The notes: generated by a model from the letters alone, not told the origin. A stretch of DNA of 64,000 nt from Bacteroidota bacterium (GCA_023433345.1 JAEZDA010000086.1:1-64000); one strand, 5' to 3'; counted from the first letter of the stretch, positions 23,748 through 32,514 are shown. A program made the numbers and translations.

Positions 23748-24776
23748 TCAGAAATAATTCAAGCCCATCGCTTGCCGCACAATATCCATAGTTTTAGCGG
23801 CGCTCGCCCGTGCTGATTCGGCTCCTTTTTTCATTACAGCTTGCAGGTATGCAGGATCCGCCAATAATTCAGCAGCCTTTTTCCTGATCGGTGCAATAAA
23901 ATTCACCATGTCTTCAGCCAGTTGTTTTTTCATATCCCCATACCTGATGTTACAGGAATTGTAATCGGTTTCAAATTTCTCAAGGGTTGAAGAATGGGAC
24001 ACGAGTTTCATTAATGCAAAAATATTCTCTATCTCTGCCGGCTTCGGAGTGTTTGGCAAGGAAGGGCCTTCATTTGTTTTAGCCTTCATTACTTTTTTTC
24101 TAATTACATCGTCATCATCAGCGAGGTATAATGTAGCCATTTGATTTTCACTTTTACTCATTTTACCACCGCCGTCGAGTGAAGGAACCTTAATTAATTC
24201 CTCGTTAAAATTAAACGCCTGCGGTTCGGGGAAAACCTCTGAATACCTGCCATTGAACCTGTTCGCAAAATTTCTTGCCATTTCAAGATGCTGTTCCTGG
24301 TCTTTGCCAACAGGAACATACAAGGCCCGGTGAAGTAATATGTCGGTTGCCATTAACACCGGGTAGGTGAGAAGCCCGGCATTTACATTTTGAGGGTTGA
24401 GGCGAACCTTGTCTTTAAAAGTTGCGGTTTTTTCCAATTCACCCTTATAAGCCAGCATGTTCAGATACAGGTACAATTCTGAAGTTTCATATACATGGCT
24501 TTGACAATAAAGACTAACTTTTTCCGGATCCAGGCCGCATGCAATATTCTCCGCCAACACGCGGTAAATATTATCTTTCAACGTTGTTGTATCAGGGTGA
24601 GTGGTAAGCGAATGAAGATCAGCCACCATAAAAAAACAGGTATAGTTTTCCTGCATTTTTACATAATTACGCATTGCTCCAAAGTAGTTTCCCAGGTGTA
24701 GAAAACCAGTTGGCCGTATGCCACTCATTACAATATCCTTAGGTGCGTTCGCTACCAATCCTTCAACATGCTCCAT
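23748..24776 (-). CDS. trpS: Tryptophanyl-tRNA synthetase
   Basis: A 342-residue class I synthetase that charges tRNA-Trp. The HIGH-like motif is TGFLHLGNY near residue 23, and the KMSKS motif is GGGKMSKSE. The tryptophan-site segments GLLTYPVLMATDIL and VPVGKDQEQHLEMAR are intact, as is the usual length. Start at the ATG at 24776. It is divergent from the ABC ATPase gene. Confidence 0.97.
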   Translation of the reverse strand: MEHVEGLVANAPKDIVMSGIRPTGFLHLGNYFGAMRNYVKMQENYTCFFMVADLHSLTTHPDTTTLKDNIYRVLAENIACGLDPEKVSLYCQSHVYETSELYLYLNMLAYKGELEKTATFKDKVRLNPQNVNAGLLTYPVLMATDILLHRALYVPVGKDQEQHLEMARNFANRFNGRYSEVFPEPQAFNFNEELIKVPSLDGGGKMSKSENQMATLYLADDDDVIRKKVMKAKTNEGPSLPNTPKPAEIENIFALMKLVSHSSTLEKFETDYNSCNIRYGDMKKQLAEDMVNFIAPIRKKAAELLADPAYLQAVMKKGAESARASAAKTMDIVRQAMGLNYF

Positions 24777-24867
24777 CGTAAAAAATAATGGGCGAAGATA
24801 ATAAATAAGGCGGCTGACTATAGTTTCGCACTATCTAAAATAAAATGCTCATCGTTTTTTTATGCTT

Positions 24868-24875
24868 TATTTTTG
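24868..24875 (+). promoter_or_regulatory. Possible -7 box upstream of the ABC ATPase gene
   Basis: TATTTTTG fits TAnnTTTG and lies 30 bases before the start codon at 24906. The region is T-rich and no good -33 TTTG is visible, so the match may be chance. Confidence 0.35.
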
Positions 24876-24905
24876 TTCACGGACAATTAAGCAAAACATT
24901 ACTTA

Positions 24906-25610
24906 ATGGAAGGAATTCTTCACCTGGAAAATATTCATAAGAGCTATTATCTTGGCCGGCAGGAATTACCTGTGTTGAAAGGCATAAGCCTGGACATATT
25001 CAGAAATGAATACGTTGCTTTAATGGGGCCAAGCGGTTCAGGAAAATCTACATTGATGAATATCCTAGGATGCCTGGATTCACCCACAGCAGGGAGATAT
25101 ATACTTAATGGCCAGGACGTAAGCCGGATGGAAGATGATGATCTTGCAGCAGTGCGAAACAACGAAATCGGATTCGTGTTTCAACAGTTTAACTTGCTGC
25201 CACGCTTAACCGCCGCAGAAAATGTAGCTCTTCCTCTTTTGTATGGTGGTATTGGCCGCAAAGAAAGACTCGATCGTGCGGCTGAAGTACTATCAAAAGT
25301 AAAGTTGGAAGACAGAATGCATCATAAGCCCAATGAGCTGAGTGGTGGCCAGTGTCAGCGAGTTGCCATTGCACGTGCATTGATAAACAATCCTTCAATT
25401 ATTCTTGCTGACGAACCTACCGGAAACCTTGATTCAAAAACTTCATACGAGATAATGGATATCCTCGGCGCTATTCACGGAGACGGCAATACGGTGATCA
25501 TCGTAACTCATGAAGAGGATATCTCCCAATACGCGCACAGGGTTATTCGTTTAAGAGATGGGATTATCGAAACTGATATTCTCAACAGCCAACCAATAGT
25601 TACTGCATAA
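24906..25610 (+). CDS. ABC transporter ATP-binding protein (LolD/MacB-like)
   Basis: A 234-residue ATPase with Walker [11 protein letters not shown]-loop VFQQFNLLP, signature [15 protein letters not shown], Walker [14 protein letters not shown] and H-loop VTHEED. The N-terminal layout ([26 protein letters not shown]) is that of the MacB/LolD/FtsE subfamily, which works with FtsX-like permeases in lipoprotein release or efflux rather than in uptake. No permease gene is adjacent, so its partner must be encoded elsewhere. The adenosyltransferase gene follows 21 bases after its stop and may be co-transcribed. Confidence 0.9.
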   Translation: MEGILHLENIHKSYYLGRQELPVLKGISLDIFRNEYVALMGPSGSGKSTLMNILGCLDSPTAGRYILNGQDVSRMEDDDLAAVRNNEIGFVFQQFNLLPRLTAAENVALPLLYGGIGRKERLDRAAEVLSKVKLEDRMHHKPNELSGGQCQRVAIARALINNPSIILADEPTGNLDSKTSYEIMDILGAIHGDGNTVIIVTHEEDISQYAHRVIRLRDGIIETDILNSQPIVTA

Positions 25611-25631
25611 CATTTGAAAGTTAGTAAGCTT

Positions 25632-26195
25632 ATGGCATTTAAAATTTATACTCGCACCGGCGACCTTGGTAAAACCAGCCTTATCGGCGGAAGAAAAGTT
25701 CCAAAAAATCATATCCGTATAGAAGCCTACGGCACTGTTGATGAGCTGAACTCATATGTTGGCCTGGTTGCAGATCTTGTGCAGGATGATATTTCGGTGA
25801 CCGTTTTACGTGAAATCCAGGACAGGTTATTTACTATCGGTTCTTTGCTGGCCACTGATTCAGAAAAAACAGTAAAAATGAAGCTACCCGATCTTCACGA
25901 AGAAGACATCTTGTTTTTGGAAAAGGAGATTGACAGGATGAGCGCAAATCTACCGGAAATGAAATCTTTCATTCTCCCGGGCGGGCATAGTACCGTTTCA
26001 TCAATACATATCGCCCGCTGTGTGTGCAGGCGCGCAGAAAGGTTATGTGTTCATATGATGGAAGAAGAAATAGAGGTTGACCCACTGGTAGTAAAATACC
26101 TTAACCGGCTAAGCGATTATCTCTTTATGCTAGCCAGGTTTACTGGTCATACTCTCGGTGCTCATGAAATTCCGTGGCGCGCCCGAATTACTTAA
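25632..26195 (+). CDS. pduO: Cob(I)alamin adenosyltransferase, PduO type
   Basis: A 187-residue PduO-family enzyme that transfers the adenosyl group from ATP to cob(I)alamin to make coenzyme B12. The ATP motif YTRTGDLGKTSLIGG is at residues 6-20. The second motif, with the conserved R-x-x-C-R-R-A-E-R segment (RCVCRRAER) and the C-terminal YLNRLSDYLFMLAR, is intact. The frame opens at a TTG at 25614, but the ATG at 25632 fits the family. Its stop overlaps that of the convergent oxidoreductase gene by four bases. No cobalamin riboswitch is visible upstream. Confidence 0.93.
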   Translation: MAFKIYTRTGDLGKTSLIGGRKVPKNHIRIEAYGTVDELNSYVGLVADLVQDDISVTVLREIQDRLFTIGSLLATDSEKTVKMKLPDLHEEDILFLEKEIDRMSANLPEMKSFILPGGHSTVSSIHIARCVCRRAERLCVHMMEEEIEVDPLVVKYLNRLSDYLFMLARFTGHTLGAHEIPWRARIT

Positions 26196-27733
26196 TCTTC
26201 CGTTTTTATTTTTTCAAGATCCTTCCTTGCAGGTGCATTAATCATCACACCGTCGTAAGTGAACCTTGATCCATGACAGGGACAATCCCACGTTTTTTCT
26301 GCATTGTTCCAGCCTACAGTGCATTTGATATGTGTGCATGCACTGCTTAAAGAATGAAGCTCACCTTTTTCATCTTTATAAAGTGCGAGTACTTGCCCGT
26401 CAAGCTTCACCACTTTTGCATCACCATTTTTCATCTCTGCTGCCGAATCGATCTGTTTTGCACTAAACCTCCCGCCGATCAAATTGCCAACTACATCAGC
26501 CGCCTCTTTCACGAAGTTTTCAAAGCCCGCGACCGGCTTAACACGCGAAGGACTAAAAAGCTCTCCATACCTGCTCTTGCCGGTATTTATCAGGTCAGAA
26601 ATTACAAATGCTGAAACAGTGCCAAGCATCATTCCGTCGCCATTGAAGCCTGTTGCCACGTAAACATTTTTTCCTGCCCCGGGAAGCATGCCGATATAAG
26701 GAAGTCCGTCAGTGGGCACGAAAAATTGTGAAGACCATCGGAAACTAATTTCTCTAACATCAAAATATTGGCGAACATGCTCTTCAAGTGCAGCAAAGCG
26801 CATCAATGTGTCATCTTCATGTCCGGTTTTGTGATCTTCTCCGCCAACAATCAGGTAAGTTTCCCCGTTTATTTCCTGGCTGCGGTAATAGTGATAGGGA
26901 TCTTCAAGGTCGTAGGCGAGTGCTTTGGGATAGTTTCCGTCTTTCAGCTTTGCGGCTAACACGTAGCTGCGATATGGCGCATTTCTAAAATGAAGAATGT
27001 TCACGCCGGGAGGAATGTGCGTAGCGTAGATTACGTTACGGCAACGGATAGACGAAACAGAAGTGTTTACTTTTATTTCATCTCCCTCCTCTAAACCGGT
27101 AGCCCTGCAACCTTCAATGACAATTCCACCCAGTTGTTGAAATGAAGAGGCGAGAGACAATATATATGCAATCGGATTGAACTGTCCCTGGTTTTCAATT
27201 TTTGCTACTTTGGTGGCATTCATTCGGTACTCACTTTCCGATACATAATCCATGCTCATTCCCACCTTCTTTGCACTGGTGACAATATCGTCCAGCATTT
27301 TTTCTTCCTCATCGTTTCTTGCGAGGTAGTAAGCAGGCAGGGCAGAAAAAGATGTTTCTGAAGTTTGGCTTTTTGATGTGTCGCTGATGAATTTGATCGC
27401 TTCCCTTAAAACTTCCGCAACAAGATGAGCTTTTTCCTCATTGAAGTCTTTTATTATCTCATCGTATGTGGCATCCAGTATTGTGCTCAGATGTGCAGTG
27501 GTTCCGCCCGTTGTTCCAAACCCTATATTTGCCGCATCTATCAGCACTACTTGTTTTCCCGATTTTTGAAGCAGAAAAGCTGTGGTAACACCGGTGATGC
27601 CTCCACCGATAACCACTGCATCATATATCCTGTTCGTGTCGAGCGTATTTACCTGCAGGTTACTTGAAGCAGATTGTTGCCAGATGCTTTCAAGAGCTCC
27701 GTCACGGTTTCTTTTTCTCATCATTATTTTCAT
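26192..27733 (-). CDS. FAD-dependent oxidoreductase with C-terminal Rieske [2Fe-2S] domain
   Basis: A DAO-type flavoprotein of 513 residues from the ATG at 27733 (ATGs at 27724 and 27721 are also possible). The dinucleotide-binding motif AVVIGGGITGVTTAFLLQ is near residue 37 and the second FAD motif GFNGDGMMLGT lies late in the FAD domain. The C-terminal 75 residues are a Rieske domain with CTHIKCTVGW and CPCHGSRF, giving the two Cys and two His ligands. This FAD-plus-Rieske layout is known as an uncharacterised family of glycine/D-amino acid oxidase-like proteins; substrate unknown. The frame is open a further 34 codons upstream, but that stretch overlaps a small gene and lacks family character. 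Confidence 0.9.
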   Translation of the reverse strand: MKIMMRKRNRDGALESIWQQSASSNLQVNTLDTNRIYDAVVIGGGITGVTTAFLLQKSGKQVVLIDAANIGFGTTGGTTAHLSTILDATYDEIIKDFNEEKAHLVAEVLREAIKFISDTSKSQTSETSFSALPAYYLARNDEEEKMLDDIVTSAKKVGMSMDYVSESEYRMNATKVAKIENQGQFNPIAYILSLASSFQQLGGIVIEGCRATGLEEGDEIKVNTSVSSIRCRNVIYATHIPPGVNILHFRNAPYRSYVLAAKLKDGNYPKALAYDLEDPYHYYRSQEINGETYLIVGGEDHKTGHEDDTLMRFAALEEHVRQYFDVREISFRWSSQFFVPTDGLPYIGMLPGAGKNVYVATGFNGDGMMLGTVSAFVISDLINTGKSRYGELFSPSRVKPVAGFENFVKEAADVVGNLIGGRFSAKQIDSAAEMKNGDAKVVKLDGQVLALYKDEKGELHSLSSACTHIKCTVGWNNAEKTWDCPCHGSRFTYDGVMINAPARKDLEKIKTED

Positions 27734-27878
27734 TTTTATCTGCGCTGCGGCTGTCGGGGAAGAAGGCTCCCTGGCTTTGATGAATGTTCTTTTCGTTATA
27801 GCCCTTTTGTACGGGCTCCTCTTTGTGAGGTTCATTTTTAATTTTTTCCTTACTCGCCTGGCTCTCTTTATTTTTCAT
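27702..27878 (-). CDS. Small hydrophilic protein, 58 residues
   Basis: Starting at the ATG at 27878 (frame open further to 27932 without another ATG) this is a very polar, Lys/Glu/Asn-rich protein ending KNENNDEKKKP. It has a central PVQKGYNEKN segment followed by SQGAFFPDS. Such short charged proteins with a 'QGAF.PD' motif occur in Bacteroidota, which makes a real gene likely, though I cannot name it or assign a function. It overlaps the start of the FAD/Rieske gene by about 20-32 bases in another frame, suggesting translational coupling. It is probably disordered. Confidence 0.6.
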   Translation of the reverse strand: MKNKESQASKEKIKNEPHKEEPVQKGYNEKNIHQSQGAFFPDSRSADKNENNDEKKKP

Positions 27879-27980
27879 GTTTACAGCTTTATGATTGATG
27901 CGCACTTTTGGGAGATACAAGAACCTTTCCAATTAATTAACCTGCAAGCTTTTTAATGCGCGAACCGGGAGAATGGAATT

Positions 27981-28017
27981 AAAAAAGCCCAAATGCACTA
28001 TCATGCAATTGGGCTTT
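27981..28017 (-). terminator. Intrinsic terminator after tRNA-Met
   Basis: A stem of 13 pairs with one A-A mismatch (27984-27997 with 28004-28017), closed by a six-base loop. On the minus strand it ends in a T-run from the plus-strand A6 at 27981. It starts directly after the tRNA 3' end. Confidence 0.8.
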
Positions 28018-28018
28018 G

Positions 28019-28092
28019 TATCGAGGAGCAGACTTGAACTGCCGACCTTCGGGTTATGAATCCGATGCTCTAACCAGCTGAGCTACCTCGAC
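28019..28092 (-). tRNA. tRNA-Met (anticodon CAT)
   Basis: On the minus strand the sequence folds as a complete cloverleaf: acceptor GTCGAGG/CCTCGAT with a G-U first pair, D-arm with AGCTCAGCTGGTTAGAGC, anticodon loop TTCATAA between CGGA and its complement, and a T-arm with GTTCAAGTC. The 3' CCA is not encoded. The G-U first pair (not the C-A mismatch of initiators) points to elongator Met, though a lysidine-modified tRNA-Ile with CAT cannot be excluded from sequence alone. It has its own promoter and terminator. Confidence 0.93.
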
Positions 28093-28101
28093 AAGGGGTT
28101 G

Positions 28102-28109
28102 CAAAAGTA
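28102..28109 (-). promoter_or_regulatory. -7 box of the tRNA-Met gene
   Basis: The minus strand reads TACTTTTG, an exact TAnnTTTG match ending 9 bases before the tRNA 5' end, the distance expected for a transcript starting a few bases upstream of the mature tRNA. Confidence 0.6.
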
Positions 28110-28161
28110 GTAAAAATCTGTTTATTTGCGTTGCTACGATTGGTATTTAATTCCTCAACCG

Positions 28162-28839
28162 ATGAAAAAATTAATTCTTTTACTGGTGTTGGCAGGGACG
28201 GTTTTTATAGCGTTGTACAATTTTGTACCCGCCTTCAGGCATCACATTTATTATCAATATTTCGTGCTTACCCGGCCCCATACAGCAGGAGGCCCGTGCG
28301 GCCCTAACTGTAACGGGTACGATGAATTTCCGCCGGGTGAACTTAGCTATTCCGATACCCTGCCGGATTTTCTCAGGGACAGCATAAATCGTATCCACGT
28401 TTCCGGAATAGTGCATGATGTTAATGGCACACCCGCTCCGGGTATCTTACTTTATATTTTCCAGGCAAACACCTCTGGAATTTATCCAAAAACGGGAAGA
28501 GAAAGTGGTGCAGATTCTATTAACGGGTATCTGCGATCCTGGCTAGTAACAGATGCACAGGGTCGGTATAGCTTTTACACAAATCGCCCGGGAGCTTATC
28601 CCGGAACGAAAAGGATGGCGCACATCCATTGCATTGTTAAAGAACCTAACATTAACGCCTACACGCTGCCGGATTTCGTGTTTCCAAACGATCCTAATCT
28701 CACCCGCAAAGCCAGGCATACCTCCCAGGAAAATAACGGAGGTTTGCTTATTGAAGCAGGAAATACAGGTGAGATCACTGAATACCGTCGCAACATTTAC
28801 CTGGGGAGAAACGTGATTAACTATCCTAAGGGGAAATAA
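28162..28839 (+). CDS. Membrane-anchored intradiol ring-cleavage dioxygenase-like protein
   Basis: A 225-residue protein, starting at the ATG at 28162, with an N-terminal anchor or signal (residues 1-24) and a C-terminal domain resembling the intradiol dioxygenase fold of protocatechuate 3,4-dioxygenase and catechol 1,2-dioxygenase. Possible iron ligands are Y108 (GIYPKTG), Y146 (GAYPGTK), H154 and H156 (RMAHIHCIV), all four in the expected order. A CGPNC motif follows the anchor. Its exported location differs from cytoplasmic aromatic-degrading enzymes and no aromatic-catabolism gene is near, so activity on a catechol is not assured. A bidirectional terminator follows. Confidence 0.75.
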   Translation: MKKLILLLVLAGTVFIALYNFVPAFRHHIYYQYFVLTRPHTAGGPCGPNCNGYDEFPPGELSYSDTLPDFLRDSINRIHVSGIVHDVNGTPAPGILLYIFQANTSGIYPKTGRESGADSINGYLRSWLVTDAQGRYSFYTNRPGAYPGTKRMAHIHCIVKEPNINAYTLPDFVFPNDPNLTRKARHTSQENNGGLLIEAGNTGEITEYRRNIYLGRNVINYPKGK

Positions 28840-28864
28840 AAAGCCCGGAATGATACCGGGCTTT
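28840..28864. terminator. Bidirectional intrinsic terminator
   Basis: A perfect 9-bp stem (AAAGCCCGG/CCGGGCTTT) with a seven-base loop, A-rich on the left and T-rich on the right. It sits in the 45 bases between the convergent dioxygenase-like and M20 peptidase genes and can serve both strands. Confidence 0.8.
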
Positions 28865-28884
28865 ATTTCGTCTATACGGTACCG

Positions 28885-30252
28885 TTACTTCATTTCGGTA
28901 AAGAACTTGTGGAAGTATGGGATCGTTTCAATTCCCTTGTAATAATTTTCCAGGTTAAACTTTTCGTTAGGACTGTGCAGGTTGTCGCTGTCAAGGCCAA
29001 AGCCCATGAAAACGATCTTCACCCCAAGTTCCCGTTCAAACAAAGCACAAATGGGAATGCTCCCTCCACCCCGCACCGGAATAGGTTCTTTGCCGAAAGT
29101 AGCTTCCATGGCCTTTGCAGCAGCTTTGTAGGCTGTGCTGTCTATAGGAGTCATATATGGTTCACCTCCATGATGCAGTTCTGCCTTAACCTTCACATAA
29201 GGAGGGGCAATCTTTTCGAGATGCCTGATGAGGATATCCGTGATCTTGTCTGATGATTGATTGGGGACAAGCCTCGCTGATATTTTTGCAAAGGCTTTGG
29301 AAGGCAACACGGTTTTCGCGCCTTCGCCTGTATATCCTCCCCAAATGCCATTCAGTTCAAGGGTGGGCCTGATACCGGTACGCTCATTGGTCGTATAGCC
29401 TTTCTCTCCCCACAACTCATTTACGCCAAGATCAGTTTTGAAATCATTTTCATCATAAGGCGCCCGGGCGAGCATTTTCCTTTCTTCATCTGAGCTCTCC
29501 ACCACATCATCGTAGAACCCGGGAATGGTGATGTGGTTATTTTCATCATGCAATGACGCAATCATTTTTGCGAGAATGGTGATCGGGTTAGCTACCGCTC
29601 CTCCATACACACCACTGTGAAGATCACGGTTAGGCCCGGTAACCTCAACTTCTATGTAGCTAAGCCCACGCATACCGATGTCTATGCTTGGCGTTTCAAG
29701 GCTGATCATCGCGCTGTCGGATATGAGAATGCAGTCAGCTTTTAAAAGTTCTTTATGCTCCGAAATAAATTTACCAAGGTTCGGAGACCCTACTTCTTCC
29801 TCGCCTTCAATACAGAATTTTATATTGTTGCCAAGGGAATTGGTCTGGATCAGCGTTTCCATGGCTTTCACATGCATATAAAACTGGCCTTTGTCATCAC
29901 AGGCGCCGCGTGCATAAATCTTCCCATCCTTAATTACGGGGTCGAAAGGGCCGCTGTTCCATAGTTCCAGCGGATCGGCCGGTTGCACATCGTAGTGCCC
30001 GTAAACCAGTACTGTTGGTTTTGAAGGGTCAACAATTTTTTCAGCATATACAACGGGGTGGCCTGCGGTAGGATAAATTTCCGCTTTATCAGCACCAGCA
30101 TCCATCAAACGTTGCTTTACAGCTTCAGCACATTTCAGCATATCATCTTTATGCTCACTCTTCGCACTGATGCTTGGTATTCGAAGCAATTCAAGCAACT
30201 CGTTTAAAAACCTGTCCTTATTTTTCTCCTGATAGTCCTTCCAAATTTGCAT
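28885..30252 (-). CDS. M20-family dipeptidase
   Basis: A 455-residue metallopeptidase of family M20. Zinc-binding residues are in VYGHYDVQP (His), RGACDDKG (bridging Asp), CIEGEEEVGS (catalytic and ligand Glu) and LHSPNE near the C-terminus (His). A dimerisation lid domain lies between about residues 200 and 370. The family includes carnosinase-like dipeptidases and beta-Ala-His dipeptidases; this length and the start (WKDYQEKNKDRFLNELLELL) match the cytosolic nonspecific dipeptidase group. No signal peptide is present, so it acts in the cytoplasm. Exact substrate unknown. Confidence 0.93.
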   Translation of the reverse strand: MQIWKDYQEKNKDRFLNELLELLRIPSISAKSEHKDDMLKCAEAVKQRLMDAGADKAEIYPTAGHPVVYAEKIVDPSKPTVLVYGHYDVQPADPLELWNSGPFDPVIKDGKIYARGACDDKGQFYMHVKAMETLIQTNSLGNNIKFCIEGEEEVGSPNLGKFISEHKELLKADCILISDSAMISLETPSIDIGMRGLSYIEVEVTGPNRDLHSGVYGGAVANPITILAKMIASLHDENNHITIPGFYDDVVESSDEERKMLARAPYDENDFKTDLGVNELWGEKGYTTNERTGIRPTLELNGIWGGYTGEGAKTVLPSKAFAKISARLVPNQSSDKITDILIRHLEKIAPPYVKVKAELHHGGEPYMTPIDSTAYKAAAKAMEATFGKEPIPVRGGGSIPICALFERELGVKIVFMGFGLDSDNLHSPNEKFNLENYYKGIETIPYFHKFFTEMK

Positions 30253-30310
30253 GGTTGTTTTGGTTAATGATGTATAATTAATTTCGCGTATCCGTAACGG
30301 TTAGTATAAG

Positions 30311-31066
30311 CTAAACTGAACTCCATCTTTCCTGAACAAAGTTCCAGTTTACAACGTTCCACCAATTTGCCACATAATCTGCGCGCTTGTTCTGGTATTT
30401 CAAATAATATGCGTGCTCCCAAACATCGATTCCCAATAACGGGAAACCTTTTACGGAGCTTACATCCATAAGCGGATTATCCTGATTTGGAGTTCCTCCG
30501 ATTTTCAGTGCTTTGTCGCCATCCATATAAAGCCATGCCCACCCGCTGCCGAATTGCCCGGCGGCGGCATTGGCGAACTGAAGTTTAAAATTTTCAAAAG
30601 AGGTGAAATGTTTTTCTATTACAGCCATTAACACCCCGTCGGGAGCATTGTTGTTTCTTTTCGGGCGCATTGCTTTCCAGAATAATTCGTGGTTGAAATG
30701 CCCGCCCGCATTGTTCCGCATCTTGGCAGAATATTTTGATACCTGGGAGAGAATATTTTCAACTGTCGTTCCGGATGCAACATTTTCCGCGGATGCCGCT
30801 TCTTTCAGATTTTTAGAATAACCCGCAGCATGTTTCGTGTAATGAATTTCCATAGTTCTTGCATCAATTACATCTTCAAGTGCGTCGTAGGAATATGGAA
30901 GCGGTTGCTGATCAAAGCCCATACCGCCGCCTTTTTGGGTTATTTTGCGGCTGGATGAACATGATGAAAGTAGCTGCCCGGCGCTTGCAACAGAAATGCC
31001 TGCGATGGCAAGCCCCTTGAAACTTGTACCTAAAAAATTTCTGCGATTGATCGTTTTAATTGCCAT
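30311..31066 (-). CDS. sodB: Exported Fe/Mn superoxide dismutase with Tat-like lipoprotein signal
   Basis: A 251-residue superoxide dismutase. Residues 1-35 form a twin-arginine-like signal (NRRNFLGTSFKGLAIAG) ending in a lipobox LLSSC, so it is probably exported folded and lipid-anchored. The enzyme domain begins near residue 50 (FDQQPLPYSYDAL). Metal ligands are the first His of HYTKHAAGY, H of HFNHELFW, and D and H of DVWEHAYY. GGHFNHE and GTPNQDNPLM place the active-site Gln as in Mn-type enzymes, so Mn or cambialistic use is likely. The frame is open upstream from a TTG, but ATG at 31066 gives the signal. Confidence 0.9.
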   Translation of the reverse strand: MAIKTINRRNFLGTSFKGLAIAGISVASAGQLLSSCSSSRKITQKGGGMGFDQQPLPYSYDALEDVIDARTMEIHYTKHAAGYSKNLKEAASAENVASGTTVENILSQVSKYSAKMRNNAGGHFNHELFWKAMRPKRNNNAPDGVLMAVIEKHFTSFENFKLQFANAAAGQFGSGWAWLYMDGDKALKIGGTPNQDNPLMDVSSVKGFPLLGIDVWEHAYYLKYQNKRADYVANWWNVVNWNFVQERWSSV

Positions 31067-31098
31067 AAAAATTTTTTTAGTTGTGAAATGATGTTGAT

Positions 31099-32514
31099 TC
31101 AATTTCGTGTCACAAGCAGCTTTCGGATACGGGTAAAGGTACGGTGGTAAAATTCTTTATTGAATAATTGAGAATCGCGCATAGCTTTATAAGTGAGAAA
31201 GGCGCCGACCGGCGTTAACACCATCACTGCAAGCCACATACCAGTGAAGGGGCTTGTGATGTTTTCCCTGACAAACTTTTCTCCAAACATATTGAGCAGA
31301 TGAAAAACCAGGAAGAAAATGATCGCTACAACCAGCGGCATCCCCAATCCCCCTTTCCTGATGATAGAACCCAGCGGTGCGCCGATAAAAAAAAGGATGA
31401 GGCAGGCAAGCGACATAGAATATTTCCGATGCCATTCCACCTTATTCATTTGTAACTCCTTTTTCACGTCCTCCCTCGCAGTTTCTCGGAATTTGAGAAC
31501 ATTTTTAATTTCCGCAATCCTATTGTAAGCTGGTTGCCACAGCCGGAGTTTTGCACTGTCTGATATTGAGGGAATAGTTGGATTTCCTTCCTTAATATAC
31601 ATGGTGTAAACGCTGTCCGGCAGTTTTGGATAATGCCACAAGCCGTTAAACAATTCCTCATCGTTTTTCTTCAGGTAATTATTACGACGGTTGAGCGAAT
31701 CGATATTAATTTGAAGTTGCCGCGCACTAAGCATTTTATGGCTGTTCCTGAATGCGCTGTCGCTGGAATTCTGTTTTTGAAGAATACTCAAATCGAAAAG
31801 CTTTTTGAATTCCTTAAAATTCAACCGGGTGTACTCTGTTGTGCTATCGCCAGGTGTGCCGCGCTCCTGGTAACGGTTGCCGTTATAGAGATTAAATTCA
31901 AGAAAGTTCTGATCGTCTGAAATTCTCATTTCACCTTTTTCAGCAATGATCGTATTGTCTTGCAAACGGTTGGTTTGTTCATAAATGAGCACGTTCCTTA
32001 TTGTCTTTCCATCCGGATCTTTCTTACCAACTTTTATTGCATAATCCGGAATATGTGTGAAGAAAACGCCTTCCCTCAGGTCAAATGCAGGCTTCTTATA
32101 AAAGATGTCATTGTAAAGTGTGATGAATTTTAGGTTGGCATATGGTATCACATAATTGCCAAAGAGAAAAGTTACAAAACTCAAAAAAGCTGCCACCACA
32201 ATCAGTGGCCGCATAAAACGGAGCAGTGAAATACCTGCAGATTTTATTGCGATGAGTTCAAAGGATTCTCCAAGGTTACCGAAGGTCATAATTGAAGAGA
32301 TAAGAATTGCAATGGGCATTGCGAGGGCGAGGAGAGAAGCGCTCGCATACCAGAGAAACTGCCCGATGGTTAAAAAATCCAGGCCTTTTCCTACAAGGTC
32401 ATCCACATATTTCCACAAGATCTGCATCATCAACACAAAACATGCAATAAAGAAAGTTGCAATGAAGGGGCCGAGGAAGGTCTTCAAAATTAATTTGTCC
32501 AGTTTCTTTATCAT
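31099..32514 (-). CDS. LptF/LptG-family permease (lipopolysaccharide export)
   Basis: A 471-residue YjgP/YjgQ-type inner-membrane protein. N-terminal helices (residues about 8-35, 58-80, 100-125) are followed by a periplasmic beta-jellyroll region and C-terminal helices (about 365-460). Start LDKLILKTFLGPFIATFFI is characteristic. With LptB it would extract lipopolysaccharide from the inner membrane. The central periplasmic domain contains a polar stretch of about 100 residues, longer than in E. coli LptF or LptG, a pattern I associate with Bacteroidota members. LptF and LptG cannot be told apart here. The sod gene follows 32 bases downstream. Confidence 0.9.
   Translation of the reverse strand: MIKKLDKLILKTFLGPFIATFFIACFVLMMQILWKYVDDLVGKGLDFLTIGQFLWYASASLLALAMPIAILISSIMTFGNLGESFELIAIKSAGISLLRFMRPLIVVAAFLSFVTFLFGNYVIPYANLKFITLYNDIFYKKPAFDLREGVFFTHIPDYAIKVGKKDPDGKTIRNVLIYEQTNRLQDNTIIAEKGEMRISDDQNFLEFNLYNGNRYQERGTPGDSTTEYTRLNFKEFKKLFDLSILQKQNSSDSAFRNSHKMLSARQLQINIDSLNRRNNYLKKNDEELFNGLWHYPKLPDSVYTMYIKEGNPTIPSISDSAKLRLWQPAYNRIAEIKNVLKFRETAREDVKKELQMNKVEWHRKYSMSLACLILFFIGAPLGSIIRKGGLGMPLVVAIIFFLVFHLLNMFGEKFVRENITSPFTGMWLAVMVLTPVGAFLTYKAMRDSQLFNKEFYHRTFTRIRKLLVTRN

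Noticed and set aside
25500..25632. Possible cobalamin riboswitch before the adenosyltransferase
   Set aside because: The region is the 3' end of the ABC ATPase gene and a 21-base gap, with no B12-box-like sequence that I can see.
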